Shown piece by piece: positions 40,798 to 49,363 of a DNA stretch of 64,000 nucleotides. How positions within the stretch are numbered: position 1 is the first letter of the stretch; every line of letters begins with the position of its first letter. The translations under genes and the position numbers were made by a program. Source of the stretch: Nocardioides alkalitolerans (GTDB taxonomy: Bacteria > Actinomycetota > Actinomycetes > Propionibacteriales > Nocardioidaceae); assembly GCA_038184435.1 (NCBI GenBank), contig CP116227.1, positions 434,001-498,000 of the forward strand, in the 5' to 3' direction. The notes under the pieces were generated by a model that was not told where the DNA came from, made no database searches, and saw nothing but the letters and a program-made list of their open reading frames with translations.

Positions 40798-42084
40798 GTG
40801 CCGCACGACTCGCAGGACCCCGAGACCCCCGCTCCGCACCCGGAGCGGGGGTCTCGCCGCGTCGGGCTGCTGGTCGCCGCCGGCGGGGCGGTGGTGTTCG
40901 CGGTGCTCGCGGCCGTGCTCGTGCCGTGGCACCCCGTGCCGGGTGGCGTGCCCGATCCCGCACCGGCGTCGTCGGTGCTGACCACGCAGGAGATCGCCCG
41001 GGGCGAGGCCTTCGGCGCCTACGCGCGCTGGGTCAGCTGGAGCTCGTTGGCGGTCTCGCTGGCGGTGGCGCTCTGGCTGGGTCTCGGCGCGCGGGGCGCT
41101 GCCCTCGTACGCCGCGTGCCCGGCCCGTGGTGGGTGCAGGTGCCGCTCGGGACGCTCGCGGTGCTCGCGATCGGCCGGTTCGCCACGCTGCCGTTCGCCC
41201 TCGCCCTGTGGCGGCGCCGGGTGAGCGAGGGCCTCTCGACCCAGGGCTGGGGCGCCTGGTTCGCCGACCTGCTGCTCGACCTCGTCGTCGGCGCCGTCGG
41301 GACGTCGATCGCGCTGCTCGTGGTGATCGGGTGCGCCCGCCGGTGGCGCACGTGGTGGCCGGCGATCGCGGGCGGGATCGCAGCCGCCCTCGTCGTGCTC
41401 GGCTCCTTCGTCTACCCGGTCGTCGTCGAGCCGCTCTTCAACGACTTCACCTCCCTGCCCGACGGACAGCTGCGCACGGAGGTCCTCGCCGTCGCCGACG
41501 CGGAGGGCGTGCCCGTCGACGACGTGCTCGTCGCCGACGCCTCGCGGCGCACCACCACGCTGAACGCCTACGTCTCGGGCTTCGGGAGCACACATCGGGT
41601 GGTGCTCTACGACACGGCGGTCGACGGCCTCGACCAGGACGAGCTGCTCTCGGTGGTGGCGCACGAGCTGGGTCACGCGAAGAACCACGACGTCGCGGTC
41701 GGCACCGCCCTCGGCGCGGCCGGCGCCCTGGTCGGGGTCGGGCTGCTCGCCGTGCTCGTCGGCGCGGGGCCGCTGCGCAGGCGTTCGGGCGTCGGAGGGC
41801 TCGCCGACCCGGCCGTCGTGCCGCTCGTGCTGGCGCTGTTCGCGGTGGGCTCGTTCCTGGCGTCGCCCGTCGAGAACGGGATCAGCCGGCAGATCGAGCG
41901 CCGCGCCGACGTCGTCGCGCTGCGGACGACCGACGACCCCGACGCGTTCATCGGGCTGCAGCGGCAGCTCGCCGTGCGGTCGGTGGCGGACCCCACGCCC
42001 AACGCGTGGGGGCAGCTGTGGTTCGGCAGCCACCCCACGATGCTCGAGCGCGTCGCCACCGCGCGGCAGGTGGCGGGGGAGTAG
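40798..42084 (+). CDS. Ste24-like M48 zinc metalloprotease
   Basis: Integral-membrane protease related to CAAX-protease Ste24, 428 residues. Four to five N-terminal membrane helices are followed by the zinc motif HELGH in VVAHELGHAKNHDV (about residue 289), the third-ligand segment NGISRQIERRADVVAL, and TLNAYVSGFGSTHRVVLYDT upstream, which is typical of the family. Bacteria lack prenylated CAAX substrates, so its target is unknown. GTG 40798 is supported by a -10 box 7 nt upstream. A perfect 15-bp hairpin lies at codons 9-20. Convergent with flp. Confidence 0.88.
   Translation: MPHDSQDPETPAPHPERGSRRVGLLVAAGGAVVFAVLAAVLVPWHPVPGGVPDPAPASSVLTTQEIARGEAFGAYARWVSWSSLAVSLAVALWLGLGARGAALVRRVPGPWWVQVPLGTLAVLAIGRFATLPFALALWRRRVSEGLSTQGWGAWFADLLLDLVVGAVGTSIALLVVIGCARRWRTWWPAIAGGIAAALVVLGSFVYPVVVEPLFNDFTSLPDGQLRTEVLAVADAEGVPVDDVLVADASRRTTTLNAYVSGFGSTHRVVLYDTAVDGLDQDELLSVVAHELGHAKNHDVAVGTALGAAGALVGVGLLAVLVGAGPLRRRSGVGGLADPAVVPLVLALFAVGSFLASPVENGISRQIERRADVVALRTTDDPDAFIGLQRQLAVRSVADPTPNAWGQLWFGSHPTMLERVATARQVAGE
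40821..40856 (+). terminator. Perfect 15-bp hairpin inside M48 protease codons 9-20
   Basis: Arms 40821-40835 and 40842-40856 are perfect complements, with a 6-nt loop. It is 59 bp past the NlpC/P60 stop and 23 bp into the next coding region, downstream of that gene's own -10 box. So it may end the riboswitch transcript and also attenuate the protease gene. Confidence 0.6.
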
Positions 42085-42102
42085 GGCTGCGGAAAATGCA
42101 GA

Positions 42103-42132
42103 TCGGCCCCGCTCCTGAGGGAGCGGGGCCGA
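42103..42132. terminator. Perfect 13-bp bidirectional hairpin
   Basis: Arms 42103-42115 and 42120-42132, loop TGAG, between the convergent M48 protease and flp genes. AAAA lies just before the stem on the plus strand, giving a T-run on the minus strand, so it should end flp efficiently. Confidence 0.85.
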
Positions 42133-42164
42133 CCGTCAGCGCTGGGTCAGCGCAGGTCCAGAGA

Positions 42165-42374
42165 TCACGTGGCGGCCGGCGCCGGGGGGCCGTCCTGGAG
42201 GTCCTCGCTGGCGCCGCCGAAGATCTCGGACAGCTGGCCGTAGAACGCCCACACGGCGACGATGATGATGGCCGCGAGCGCCGCGACGAGCAGGCCGTAC
42301 TCCACGGCGGAGGCGCCGCGCTGGTCGGCCTTGGCCTTCTGAGCGCCGAGCAGGATGGCGAGGAACTGGATCAT
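42165..42374 (-). CDS. flp: Flp/Fap type IVb pilin
   Basis: Structural subunit of the Tad pilus, 69 residues before processing. The class IVb prepilin signature is QRGASAVEYGLLVAALAA: cleavage after the Gly would leave Glu at position +5 of the mature pilin, followed by the hydrophobic assembly helix. ATG 42374 has AAAGGTG 6 nt upstream; a longer frame lacks a signal. It is separated from the assembly genes by the regulator genes and a hairpin, so it has its own promoter, which fits the need for far more pilin than machinery. No TadV-type prepilin peptidase or TadE/F gene is in the window. Confidence 0.9.
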   Translation of the reverse strand: MIQFLAILLGAQKAKADQRGASAVEYGLLVAALAAIIIVAVWAFYGQLSEIFGGASEDLQDGPPAPAAT

Positions 42375-42509
42375 GATGGACACCTTTCGGGGGTTGAACG
42401 AGTCGCCGTTCGGGTTTCTCGGGGAGGTCGGTCCGGGTTCCCCCGGGCGATGACCTGATCCTCCGCCAGGCGGACCCCCGCGCACATCGTGTGATCGTCC
42501 GCACTCGTG

Positions 42510-42525
42510 TAGTCCTTTGGGACTA
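42510..42525. promoter_or_regulatory. Inverted repeat TAGTCC-N4-GGACTA upstream of flp
   Basis: Perfect 6-bp arms with spacer TTTG, 136 bp upstream of the flp start. A likely binding site for a dimeric regulator. The LuxR-type regulator encoded next door (42585-43238) is the obvious candidate, but this is inference. Confidence 0.5.
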
Positions 42526-42554
42526 GGACGCTCGGCGGGCCCGGGACCTGAAGT

Positions 42555-42577
42555 CCCACACCCGTTCGGGTCGTGGG
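42555..42577 (-). terminator. Hairpin after the Tad/two-component operon
   Basis: CCCAC-ACCCG pairs with CGGGT-GTGGG, with one bulged base and a GTTC-like loop, 8 nt after the response-regulator stop on the minus strand. It separates the operon from flp. Confidence 0.55.
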
Positions 42578-42584
42578 CAGGCGC

Positions 42585-43238
42585 TCAGTCCGCGCGGCGC
42601 TGCACGCTGGAGAGCAGGCCCACCCGCATGGCGGTGACGACGGCCTGCGCCCGGTTGGTGGCGCCCAGCTTCTGGTAGATCCGCGCGATGTGGGACTTCG
42701 TCGTCGACTCGCTGATGTGCAGCCGCTGGGAGATCTGCTGGGTGCCGAGACCGTCGGCGAGGTGGAGGAGGATCTCGTGCTCGCGCTCCGAGAGCCGGGT
42801 CGACTCACCCGACATGCGCCGCACCATGGCCTGGGCCAGGCCCGCGCAGATGAAGGTGCGGGGTGACCGCGCGGCGTGGGCCGCCGTGCGCAGGACCTCC
42901 GCGGCCGGGGCGTCCTTGCCGACGAAGCCGGAGGCCCCGGCCTCCATCGCGGCGAAGATCTGGTCGTCGCCGGAGTGCATGGTGAGGACGACGAGCCCGA
43001 CGGTCTCGGACCGGGCCCGCAACCGCCGCACGATGTCGAGCCCGGTGCCGTCCGGGAGGTGCAGGTCGGTCACCACCACGTCGGGCTGCAGGTCGTCGTA
43101 CGCCGCGGACGCGCCCGCGACGTCCTCGGCCTGCGCGACGACACGCATGCCGGGGTCGCGGGTGAAGGCAGCGGCGAGACCGGCGCGGATCAGCTCGTGG
43201 TCGTCGACCAGGAGGACCGTGGTGGGGTCGTCGGTCAC
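42585..43238 (-). CDS. LuxR/NarL-family response regulator
   Basis: DNA-binding response regulator, 217 residues. Receiver domain (about 5-120): VDDHELIRAG acidic pair, phospho-acceptor Asp in VVTDLHLPDGTG, Thr in LTMHSGDD and Lys in FVGKDAP, all intact. The C-terminal helix-turn-helix is seen in LSEREHEILLHLADG and STTKSHIARIYQKLG. GTG 43238 overlaps the stop of the histidine kinase by 4 bp, so they form a pair. Placement between the tad genes and flp suggests that it controls pilus expression. Confidence 0.92.
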   Translation of the reverse strand: MTDDPTTVLLVDDHELIRAGLAAAFTRDPGMRVVAQAEDVAGASAAYDDLQPDVVVTDLHLPDGTGLDIVRRLRARSETVGLVVLTMHSGDDQIFAAMEAGASGFVGKDAPAAEVLRTAAHAARSPRTFICAGLAQAMVRRMSGESTRLSEREHEILLHLADGLGTQQISQRLHISESTTKSHIARIYQKLGATNRAQAVVTAMRVGLLSSVQRRAD

Positions 43239-44815
43239 GGTCGTCCTCCGTCGGGTCGGGGTCGGGTCCCTGGGCGCCGGGCGCCCAGGGCGACGTATAC
43301 CACGGTGCCCAGGGCCGAGCTGTCCACCGAGAGCGACGCGCCGACGAGGTGCGCGCGTTCCCGCATGATGGTCATCCCGTGGGAGTCCTCGCGGGCCGGC
43401 CCCAGCCCGGTGCCGTTGTCGCGCACGACGATCCGGGCGCGGGGGGCGTCGACCAGGCACTCGACGTCGATCTCGCTGGCGCCCGCGTGCTTGACCGCGT
43501 TGGTCATCGCCTCCTGGGCGATGCGGAGCAGCTCGGCCTCGACGTCGGGTCGCAGGCGGGTCGCGCGCTCGTCCACGGTGCAGCGGATGGAGAGGCCCGA
43601 GGAGTCGCTGAGCCGGCGCGCGAGACCGGAGATGGCCTCGCCGAGGCTCTGGTTGGCGTCGACGTCCATGCGCAGGGCGGTGACCGAGGCCCGCACCTCC
43701 CCGACCACCCGCGAGATGGTGCCCCGCAGCAGCTCGACCTGGGGACGCAGGTCGTCGGGCAGCGGACCGTCCGCCATCGCGTCGACGAGGTAGCCCATCG
43801 ACGCGATGTCCTGGGCGACGCCGTCGTGCATCTCCCGGGCGAGGCGGTGGCGCTCGTTGCGGGTGGCGGCCGCGTTCACCTCGGCGAAGACGAGCGCGGT
43901 GTCGAGCTGGGTCGTCAGGCCGACCAGGCGACCGCTCGCCGCCTCGAGGCGCTGGACGAGGCTCCGCCGACCCACGGCGAGGGACGGGGACAGCTCGCCC
44001 TCGACGAGGAGGGAGCGTCCGCCGATCGAGGCGAGCGGCACGGCGAAGGCACCGCCGCGGAGCACGGGCCTCCCCTCGTCGAGCGCCGCGAGCAGGACCT
44101 CCGGGGGGTCGGTGTCACCCTGCGCACCGTGGGGGGCGCTCTCGAGCAGGGACCCGGTCGGCACCGGCGTCAGGCCGCGCTCGTCCCGCAACCACAGCGA
44201 GGCACGGATGGCGGGGATGTCGTCCTGGAGCGAGCTGAGCAGCCGCGCGCCGATCGACTGGGGATCGAGACCGGCGTCGAGCACGTCGGTCAGCGCCAGC
44301 AGCTGCTGCAGCAGGTCGATCGCGTCGCGGTAGGGCGTCAGCTCCGCCTGGCGGCCCTGGCTGAGCCGGACGTAGGCACCGATCAGGCCCACGCCGAGGC
44401 CGACGACCATGCTCGCGACGAGCTGTCCGGCCACGTCCGCCGCCGGTCGCGCCTCGAGCTGGAGGAGGACGAGCGCGAGCACGGCGACCTCGACGAGGAT
44501 GAGCCCGGTCGCGCCGCGGATGCCGCGGGCGAGACCGCCGAGGAACGGGGGGATCGCCAGCGCCAGCACGGGCACCGCGTCGGCCTGGACCACCGCGAAG
44601 CCGCAGATCGCCGCCGACGCGACGGCCTCGGCGACCAGGAGGGCGCGGGGCGGCACCCACCGGAGCGCCGACAACGAGGTCGCCACCAACCAGACGATGG
44701 CGAAGAGCAGCACGATCACCAGGCTGGTCGAGTCGCGCAGCCACAGCGCCGGGCCGGCGACCGCACACAGCCCCAGGATCCGGGCGACTGCCCCGATCTC
44801 GACGGGTCGGACCAC
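43235..44815 (-). CDS. Membrane histidine kinase (HisKA_3) of the Tad locus
   Basis: Sensor kinase, 526 residues. About six N-terminal membrane helices (about 10-150) lead to a degenerate GAF-like region (about 165-300), a HisKA_3 dimerisation helix with the phospho-acceptor His in HRLAREMHDGVAQDI (about residue 329), and an HATPase domain with NAVKHAGASEIDVE and DNGTGLGPAREDSHG. GTG 44815 has GAGG about 6 nt upstream and begins 16 nt after tadC ends. Co-transcribed with the pilus genes and its response regulator. The signal is unknown. Confidence 0.9.
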   Translation of the reverse strand: MVRPVEIGAVARILGLCAVAGPALWLRDSTSLVIVLLFAIVWLVATSLSALRWVPPRALLVAEAVASAAICGFAVVQADAVPVLALAIPPFLGGLARGIRGATGLILVEVAVLALVLLQLEARPAADVAGQLVASMVVGLGVGLIGAYVRLSQGRQAELTPYRDAIDLLQQLLALTDVLDAGLDPQSIGARLLSSLQDDIPAIRASLWLRDERGLTPVPTGSLLESAPHGAQGDTDPPEVLLAALDEGRPVLRGGAFAVPLASIGGRSLLVEGELSPSLAVGRRSLVQRLEAASGRLVGLTTQLDTALVFAEVNAAATRNERHRLAREMHDGVAQDIASMGYLVDAMADGPLPDDLRPQVELLRGTISRVVGEVRASVTALRMDVDANQSLGEAISGLARRLSDSSGLSIRCTVDERATRLRPDVEAELLRIAQEAMTNAVKHAGASEIDVECLVDAPRARIVVRDNGTGLGPAREDSHGMTIMRERAHLVGASLSVDSSALGTVVYVALGARRPGTRPRPDGGRP

Positions 44816-44831
44816 CTGGAGCCTCAGGGCG

Positions 44832-45761
44832 TCAACCTCCGAAGCCGGAGTCCAGGATGCCGATGACCGCCGGCCCCATCACGGCGATGAAGAGGCACGG
44901 GAGGATGAGCAGGATCAGGGGGACCGTGATCTTGACCGGCACCTGCTGGGCGCGCTTCTCGGCGTGCTGCCGACGCTTGATGCGCATCTCCTTCGACTGG
45001 GTGCGCAGCACCTGGCCGATGGGCACGCCGAAGGAGTCCGCCTGCACCAGCGCCCCGACGAACGACTGGAGGTCGTCCACCTTGCTGCGGTTGGCCATGC
45101 CGCGCAGCGCCTCGGCACGGCTGAAGCCGAGCTGCATCTCGCGGAGCACCCGGGAGAACTCCTCGGCGACCGGCCCGGTCGTGTTGCGCGCCACCTGCTG
45201 CACGGCCGCGTCGAACCCGAGGCCCGACTCGACGCTGATGGTGAGCAGGTCGATGGCGTCCGCCAGCTCCCGTCGGGTCGTCTCGGCGCGGTCGTAGGCG
45301 CGTTGGTAGAGCCACATGTTGGGGGCCGTGAAGCCGCCGGCGGTCAGGCCGCCGAGCAGGAGCACCAGGACCGGCAGCCCCGGCCTCACCAGGAGCACGA
45401 GGAGGAGGGCGACGACGAAGCCCGCAATGCCGCCCACCACCTTCGCGGAGGCGACGCGGTCGACCGTCCAGCCGGCCGGGCTCCCGGCCTGCTCCAGCTT
45501 GCGCTGCCAGCGCTGCGCCGAGTCCCCGCCGATGAGGCGGCGGCCGAGCCGCGAGAACCGGTTGAGCAGCGGGGTGACGACGCGTTCCTCGAAGGACCGG
45601 TCGGCGTCCTGGCGGAGCTCCTCGGGCGCGTTGCCCAGCGCCTCGAGGTAGGCCAGCGACCGGTTGAGGCCTCCCGTGGCCTCGGTGCGGCTCAGCGCCA
45701 TCCAGGCGATGACGAACGCGCCGACGAGCAGCAGCGCTCCGAACACGGCGATCACGACCAC
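44832..45761 (-). CDS. tadC: TadC-like type II secretion F-family protein
   Basis: Inner-membrane platform protein of the Tad pilus, 309 residues. One N-terminal helix, a cytoplasmic T2SSF domain (about 130-255; ELADAIDLLTISVESGLGFDAAV) and two more helices near the middle and end. GALVQADSFGVPIGQVLRTQ is typical of TadB/TadC. GTG 45761 lies 4 bp downstream of the tadB stop. It works with TadB to anchor the TadA ATPase to the membrane. Confidence 0.9.
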   Translation of the reverse strand: MVVIAVFGALLLVGAFVIAWMALSRTEATGGLNRSLAYLEALGNAPEELRQDADRSFEERVVTPLLNRFSRLGRRLIGGDSAQRWQRKLEQAGSPAGWTVDRVASAKVVGGIAGFVVALLLVLLVRPGLPVLVLLLGGLTAGGFTAPNMWLYQRAYDRAETTRRELADAIDLLTISVESGLGFDAAVQQVARNTTGPVAEEFSRVLREMQLGFSRAEALRGMANRSKVDDLQSFVGALVQADSFGVPIGQVLRTQSKEMRIKRRQHAEKRAQQVPVKITVPLILLILPCLFIAVMGPAVIGILDSGFGG

Positions 45762-45765
45762 GTCG

Positions 45766-47706
45766 TCACACCTCCACCTTGACGAGCCGGCTCATCCAGA
45801 AGACGCCGGTACCCAGCAGCACGCCGGCGAGTCCGAGCATCACCCACCCCCGGGGGTCCGTGAACATGGGCATGACGTAGTCCCGCTGGACGAGCACGAG
45901 GTAGAGCAGGAACGCCGGAGGCAGCCCGCCGATGATCCACGCCGAGAGCTTGCCCTCGGCGGCGAGCGAGTCGACCTGGCGCCGGAGGTACTCCCGCTCC
46001 CGCATCGTCGCCGCGACCGTGTCGAGCAGCTCGGCCAGGTTGCCGCCGACCTCGCGCTGGATGCGGATGGCCATGACCACCCAGCGGAAGTCCTTGCTGT
46101 CGTAGCGCTCGGCCACGTCGGCGAGGGCCACGTCGAGGTCGACCCCCAGCCGCGTCTCGACGAGCACGCGCTTGAACTCGCCCGCCACGGGGTCGCGGCC
46201 CTCGCGGGAGACGGTGTCGCAGCCCTGCGCGAGGGACAGCCCGGCGGCCAGCGAGCTCGACAGCAGCTGCAGCGTGTCCGGCAGCGCGGCGTTGAACGCC
46301 TTGCGCCGCCTCGTGCGCCGCATCCCCAGGTAGACCCACGGCGCCACCGCGCCGATCACGAGGAACAGCAGGCCGACCACGATGTTGCCGCCGCCGAGCA
46401 GGAGGCCCAGCAGCCCCACCACGAAGAAGACGCCGAGGTGCACGAGCAGCCACTCGGCGGGCTTGAGCGCACTGCCGGCACCCTCCAGGCGCTCCGCGAT
46501 GCGGGCCTCGAGGCCCTGGTTGCGCTGGAGGACGTTGGTCGCGGCCGCCTTGGTCGTGGCGAAGGGGTCCTCGGCGCCCTTCGTCGGCGCGGGGGCCGAC
46601 GGACGCGTGGCGGACACCGTCTCGGCGTACGTCGTGACCCGCTCCGCGGGGGACAGCGCGGCGGGCCGGCGGGGCACCGCCAGCACGAGCACGGCGACCA
46701 GGCCGAGGGCGCACACGGCGAGGCCGACGTAGAGGCCCCACGCAGGTATCGCGAAGGAGTCCGAGGCCGGCGCGGCCGCGAGCGGTGCGGCGTCCGCGGT
46801 CGCCGCGCTGGCCAGCTCGCCCAGCGGCGCCTCGGCGGAGGCCGTGAGGGGACCGGCAGCGGATCCCACCGTGACCGCGAGGGCGGCCGTGGCGCCGTCG
46901 ACGCCGGCGGGCACCTCGACGTCGAGCACGAGCTGGGCCGCGATCGCCTGGGCCTGCTCGGAGAACACCGCGGTGAGGCTGTTGGGGTCGGCGGCGACCA
47001 CCTCGCCGCCGCCCGCGGCCGCGAGCTGGCCCAGCGCGGTGGCGGGGGAGTCCTCGTCGAGAGCGACGGCGTCGAGCCGCACCCCCGCGTCCTGCAACGT
47101 CTGGACGGTGGCGGCCAGGTCGCCGCCCACGCTGTCCTCGCCGTCGGAGAGCAGCAGCACCTGCCGCGCTCCCTCGCTGCCGGTGAGCGTCACCGCGGCC
47201 TGGACCCCGCCGTACAGCGCCGTGTCGGCGTTCATCTGCAGGTCGCTGACGGCGGCCTCCGCGGCGGCGCGGTCCTGGGTCGGCTCGAGCACGGTCTGGG
47301 GTTCGTCGTCGAACGTCACGACGCCGACGAACACGTCGTCCGGGACCGTCGCGAGGAACGCGAGCGCGGCGGTCTCCGCCGCGCCGATGCGGTCGTCCTC
47401 CTGCATCGACAGGCTGGTGTCGATGGCGAGGACGGCGGTACGGCGCACCTGGTCCCCGGCGACCGACGCCGTCGTCGGCGCGTCCTGGCCGTCGAGGGTG
47501 ACGGCCACGTCGTTGAGGTCGGCCTGCACCCCGTCCGGGAGGGACACCAGGACGCGCAGGGACGACTCGCCCGGCTCCATGAGGTCGATCGACACCTCGC
47601 CCGGCTCGGCCGCGAGGGCCGGGGCCGCGGCGTACCCAGTGAGGAGGAGCCCGCCGAGCAGCGCGCCCGCCCGCGCCCTCCGCGGGACCGTGGTGCGGCC
47701 GCGCAT
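45766..47706 (-). CDS. tadB: VWA-domain/TadB fusion, pilus platform protein
   Basis: 646 residues joining two parts. Residues 1-33 look like a signal peptide. A von Willebrand A domain (about 90-265) has the MIDAS motif DTSLS at Asp96. A membrane helix lies near 315-335, then a cytoplasmic linker and a TadB-type T2SSF domain (about 455-590; LPDTLQLLSSSLAAGLSLAQG and EVGGNLAELLDTVAATMRERE) between further helices. The VWA part would lie outside the cell membrane. Typical TadB proteins are only about 300 residues and lack VWA. The start ATG 47706 shares one base with the tadA stop (TGATG). There is no frameshift or gap, so the fusion is real in this sequence. Confidence 0.88.
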   Translation of the reverse strand: MRGRTTVPRRARAGALLGGLLLTGYAAAPALAAEPGEVSIDLMEPGESSLRVLVSLPDGVQADLNDVAVTLDGQDAPTTASVAGDQVRRTAVLAIDTSLSMQEDDRIGAAETAALAFLATVPDDVFVGVVTFDDEPQTVLEPTQDRAAAEAAVSDLQMNADTALYGGVQAAVTLTGSEGARQVLLLSDGEDSVGGDLAATVQTLQDAGVRLDAVALDEDSPATALGQLAAAGGGEVVAADPNSLTAVFSEQAQAIAAQLVLDVEVPAGVDGATAALAVTVGSAAGPLTASAEAPLGELASAATADAAPLAAAPASDSFAIPAWGLYVGLAVCALGLVAVLVLAVPRRPAALSPAERVTTYAETVSATRPSAPAPTKGAEDPFATTKAAATNVLQRNQGLEARIAERLEGAGSALKPAEWLLVHLGVFFVVGLLGLLLGGGNIVVGLLFLVIGAVAPWVYLGMRRTRRRKAFNAALPDTLQLLSSSLAAGLSLAQGCDTVSREGRDPVAGEFKRVLVETRLGVDLDVALADVAERYDSKDFRWVVMAIRIQREVGGNLAELLDTVAATMREREYLRRQVDSLAAEGKLSAWIIGGLPPAFLLYLVLVQRDYVMPMFTDPRGWVMLGLAGVLLGTGVFWMSRLVKVEV

Positions 47707-49358
47707 CAGTGCCGGTCCAGCGCGAACACCATCGGGTCGACGGTGACGTTGTGGTAGGCCATCTTCTCGAGGAACTTCGGCCGCAGGCCCGTCGAGCGCA
47801 GCCGGCCCAGCGACCGTCCCGCCGCGTCGAAGCCCGCGCCGTGGTCGTAGACGAACACGTCCTGCAGCGTCACGACCTCGCCCTCCATCCGCTCCACCTC
47901 GGTGATGTGGGTGATGTGGCGGGAGCCGTCCTTGAAGCGCGTCTGGTGCACGATCAGGTCGATCGCCGACGCCATCTGCTCGCGGATGGCGCGGATCGGC
48001 AGGTCCATGCCCGCCATGAGCACCATCGTCTCGATGCGCGACAGCGTGTCGCGGGGGCCGTTGGAGTGCGCCGTGGCGATCGAGCCGTCGTGGCCCGTGC
48101 TCATCGCCTGCAGCATGTCGAGCGCCGAGGCGTCGCGCACCTCGCCGACGATGATGCGGTCGGGCCGCATGCGGAGGCTGTTCTTGACGAGGTCGCGGAT
48201 CTGCACCTCGCCCTTGCCCTCGATGTTGGGCGGCCGGGACTCGAGCCGCACGACGTGGTCCTGCTTGAGCTGAAGCTCGGCGGCGTCCTCGATCGTCACG
48301 ATCCGCTCGTCGGCGGGGATGAACGACGAGAGCACGTTGAGCGTCGTCGTCTTTCCCGCGCCCGTGGAGCCCGAGACGATGATGTTGAGCCGACCGCGCA
48401 CGCAGGCCTCGAGGAAGTCCGCCGTGCGGGGCGTCAGCGAGCCGAACGAGATGAGGTCGTCGACGGTGAACGGGTCCGCGGCGAACTTCCGGATCGTCAG
48501 GGCCGAGCCGTCGATCGCCAGCGGCGGCACGACCGCGTTGACGCGGCTGCCGTCGGGCAGGCGCGCGTCGACCATGGGGCTCGACTCGTCGACCCGGCGG
48601 CCGATGCGGGACACGATCTTGTCGATGATGCGGCGCAGGTGGGCCTCGTCGGTGAACACGGTGTCGACCGACTCCAGCCGGCCGTTCCGCTCGACCCAGA
48701 CCTGGTGGGGGCCGTTGACCATGACCTCGGAGACCTCGGGGTCGCGCAGGTAGGCCTCGATGGGGCCGTAGCCCAGGATCTCGTCGCTGATCTCCTGCGT
48801 CACCCGCACGCGGTCGGCGCTGCTCAGTGGGCGCTCCTGCGCGGACAGGACCTCCTGGAGCACCACCTTGACGCGACCCTCGAGGTCGGCCTGGTCCATC
48901 TTCGCGTCGTAGAGCTGCGGGCCGAGCTGCTGCAGGAGCTGCCCGTGCACGCTGGCCTTGATCTCCTCGATGCGGTCGGCCTGCTGGGCGGCCAGCACCT
49001 TGCGCGGGCCCGAGGACGACGGGACCTCCGACTTCGGCGGCAGCGGGCGGTGGCGTCCGACGCCCTCGCCGGCGCGCCCCGCGGAGGGGACGGGCTTCGC
49101 GGTCGACGGGGCCGACGGCTCGGGCGTCGTGCCCAGCGTGCCGACCGAGCGGGCGATCGTGGCGTCGAGGAGGTCCTCGGCCGCCGGGGGTGCGGCCGCG
49201 GCCGGTGCGGGCGGCGGTGCGGCCGCGGGCTCCGGGGCGGGCGTGGGCTCCGGCTCGGGCGTGGGCTCCGGCGACGGCGGGGGCTCCGGTGCGGCCGTCG
49301 CCTCCTCCGCCTGGCGGCGGGCGGCGGCAGCGGCGAGTCGTTCGGCGAGCGTGCTCAT
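47706..49358 (-). CDS. tadA: TadA/CpaF secretion ATPase
   Basis: Hexameric ATPase that powers Tad pilus assembly, 550 residues. The first 75 residues are a Pro/Glu/Ala-rich, probably disordered tail, longer than in most homologues. The ATPase core has Walker A GSTGAGKTTTLN, the Asp box TIEDAAEL, Walker B RIIVGEVRDASALDM and the His box TGHDGSIATAHSNG. ATG 49358 has GGAGGTG 6 nt upstream and lies 5 bp after cpaE. It is central in cpaB-cpaE-tadA-tadB-tadC. Confidence 0.95.
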   Translation of the reverse strand: MSTLAERLAAAAARRQAEEATAAPEPPPSPEPTPEPEPTPAPEPAAAPPPAPAAAAPPAAEDLLDATIARSVGTLGTTPEPSAPSTAKPVPSAGRAGEGVGRHRPLPPKSEVPSSSGPRKVLAAQQADRIEEIKASVHGQLLQQLGPQLYDAKMDQADLEGRVKVVLQEVLSAQERPLSSADRVRVTQEISDEILGYGPIEAYLRDPEVSEVMVNGPHQVWVERNGRLESVDTVFTDEAHLRRIIDKIVSRIGRRVDESSPMVDARLPDGSRVNAVVPPLAIDGSALTIRKFAADPFTVDDLISFGSLTPRTADFLEACVRGRLNIIVSGSTGAGKTTTLNVLSSFIPADERIVTIEDAAELQLKQDHVVRLESRPPNIEGKGEVQIRDLVKNSLRMRPDRIIVGEVRDASALDMLQAMSTGHDGSIATAHSNGPRDTLSRIETMVLMAGMDLPIRAIREQMASAIDLIVHQTRFKDGSRHITHITEVERMEGEVVTLQDVFVYDHGAGFDAAGRSLGRLRSTGLRPKFLEKMAYHNVTVDPMVFALDRH

Positions 49359-49363
49359 CTAGG

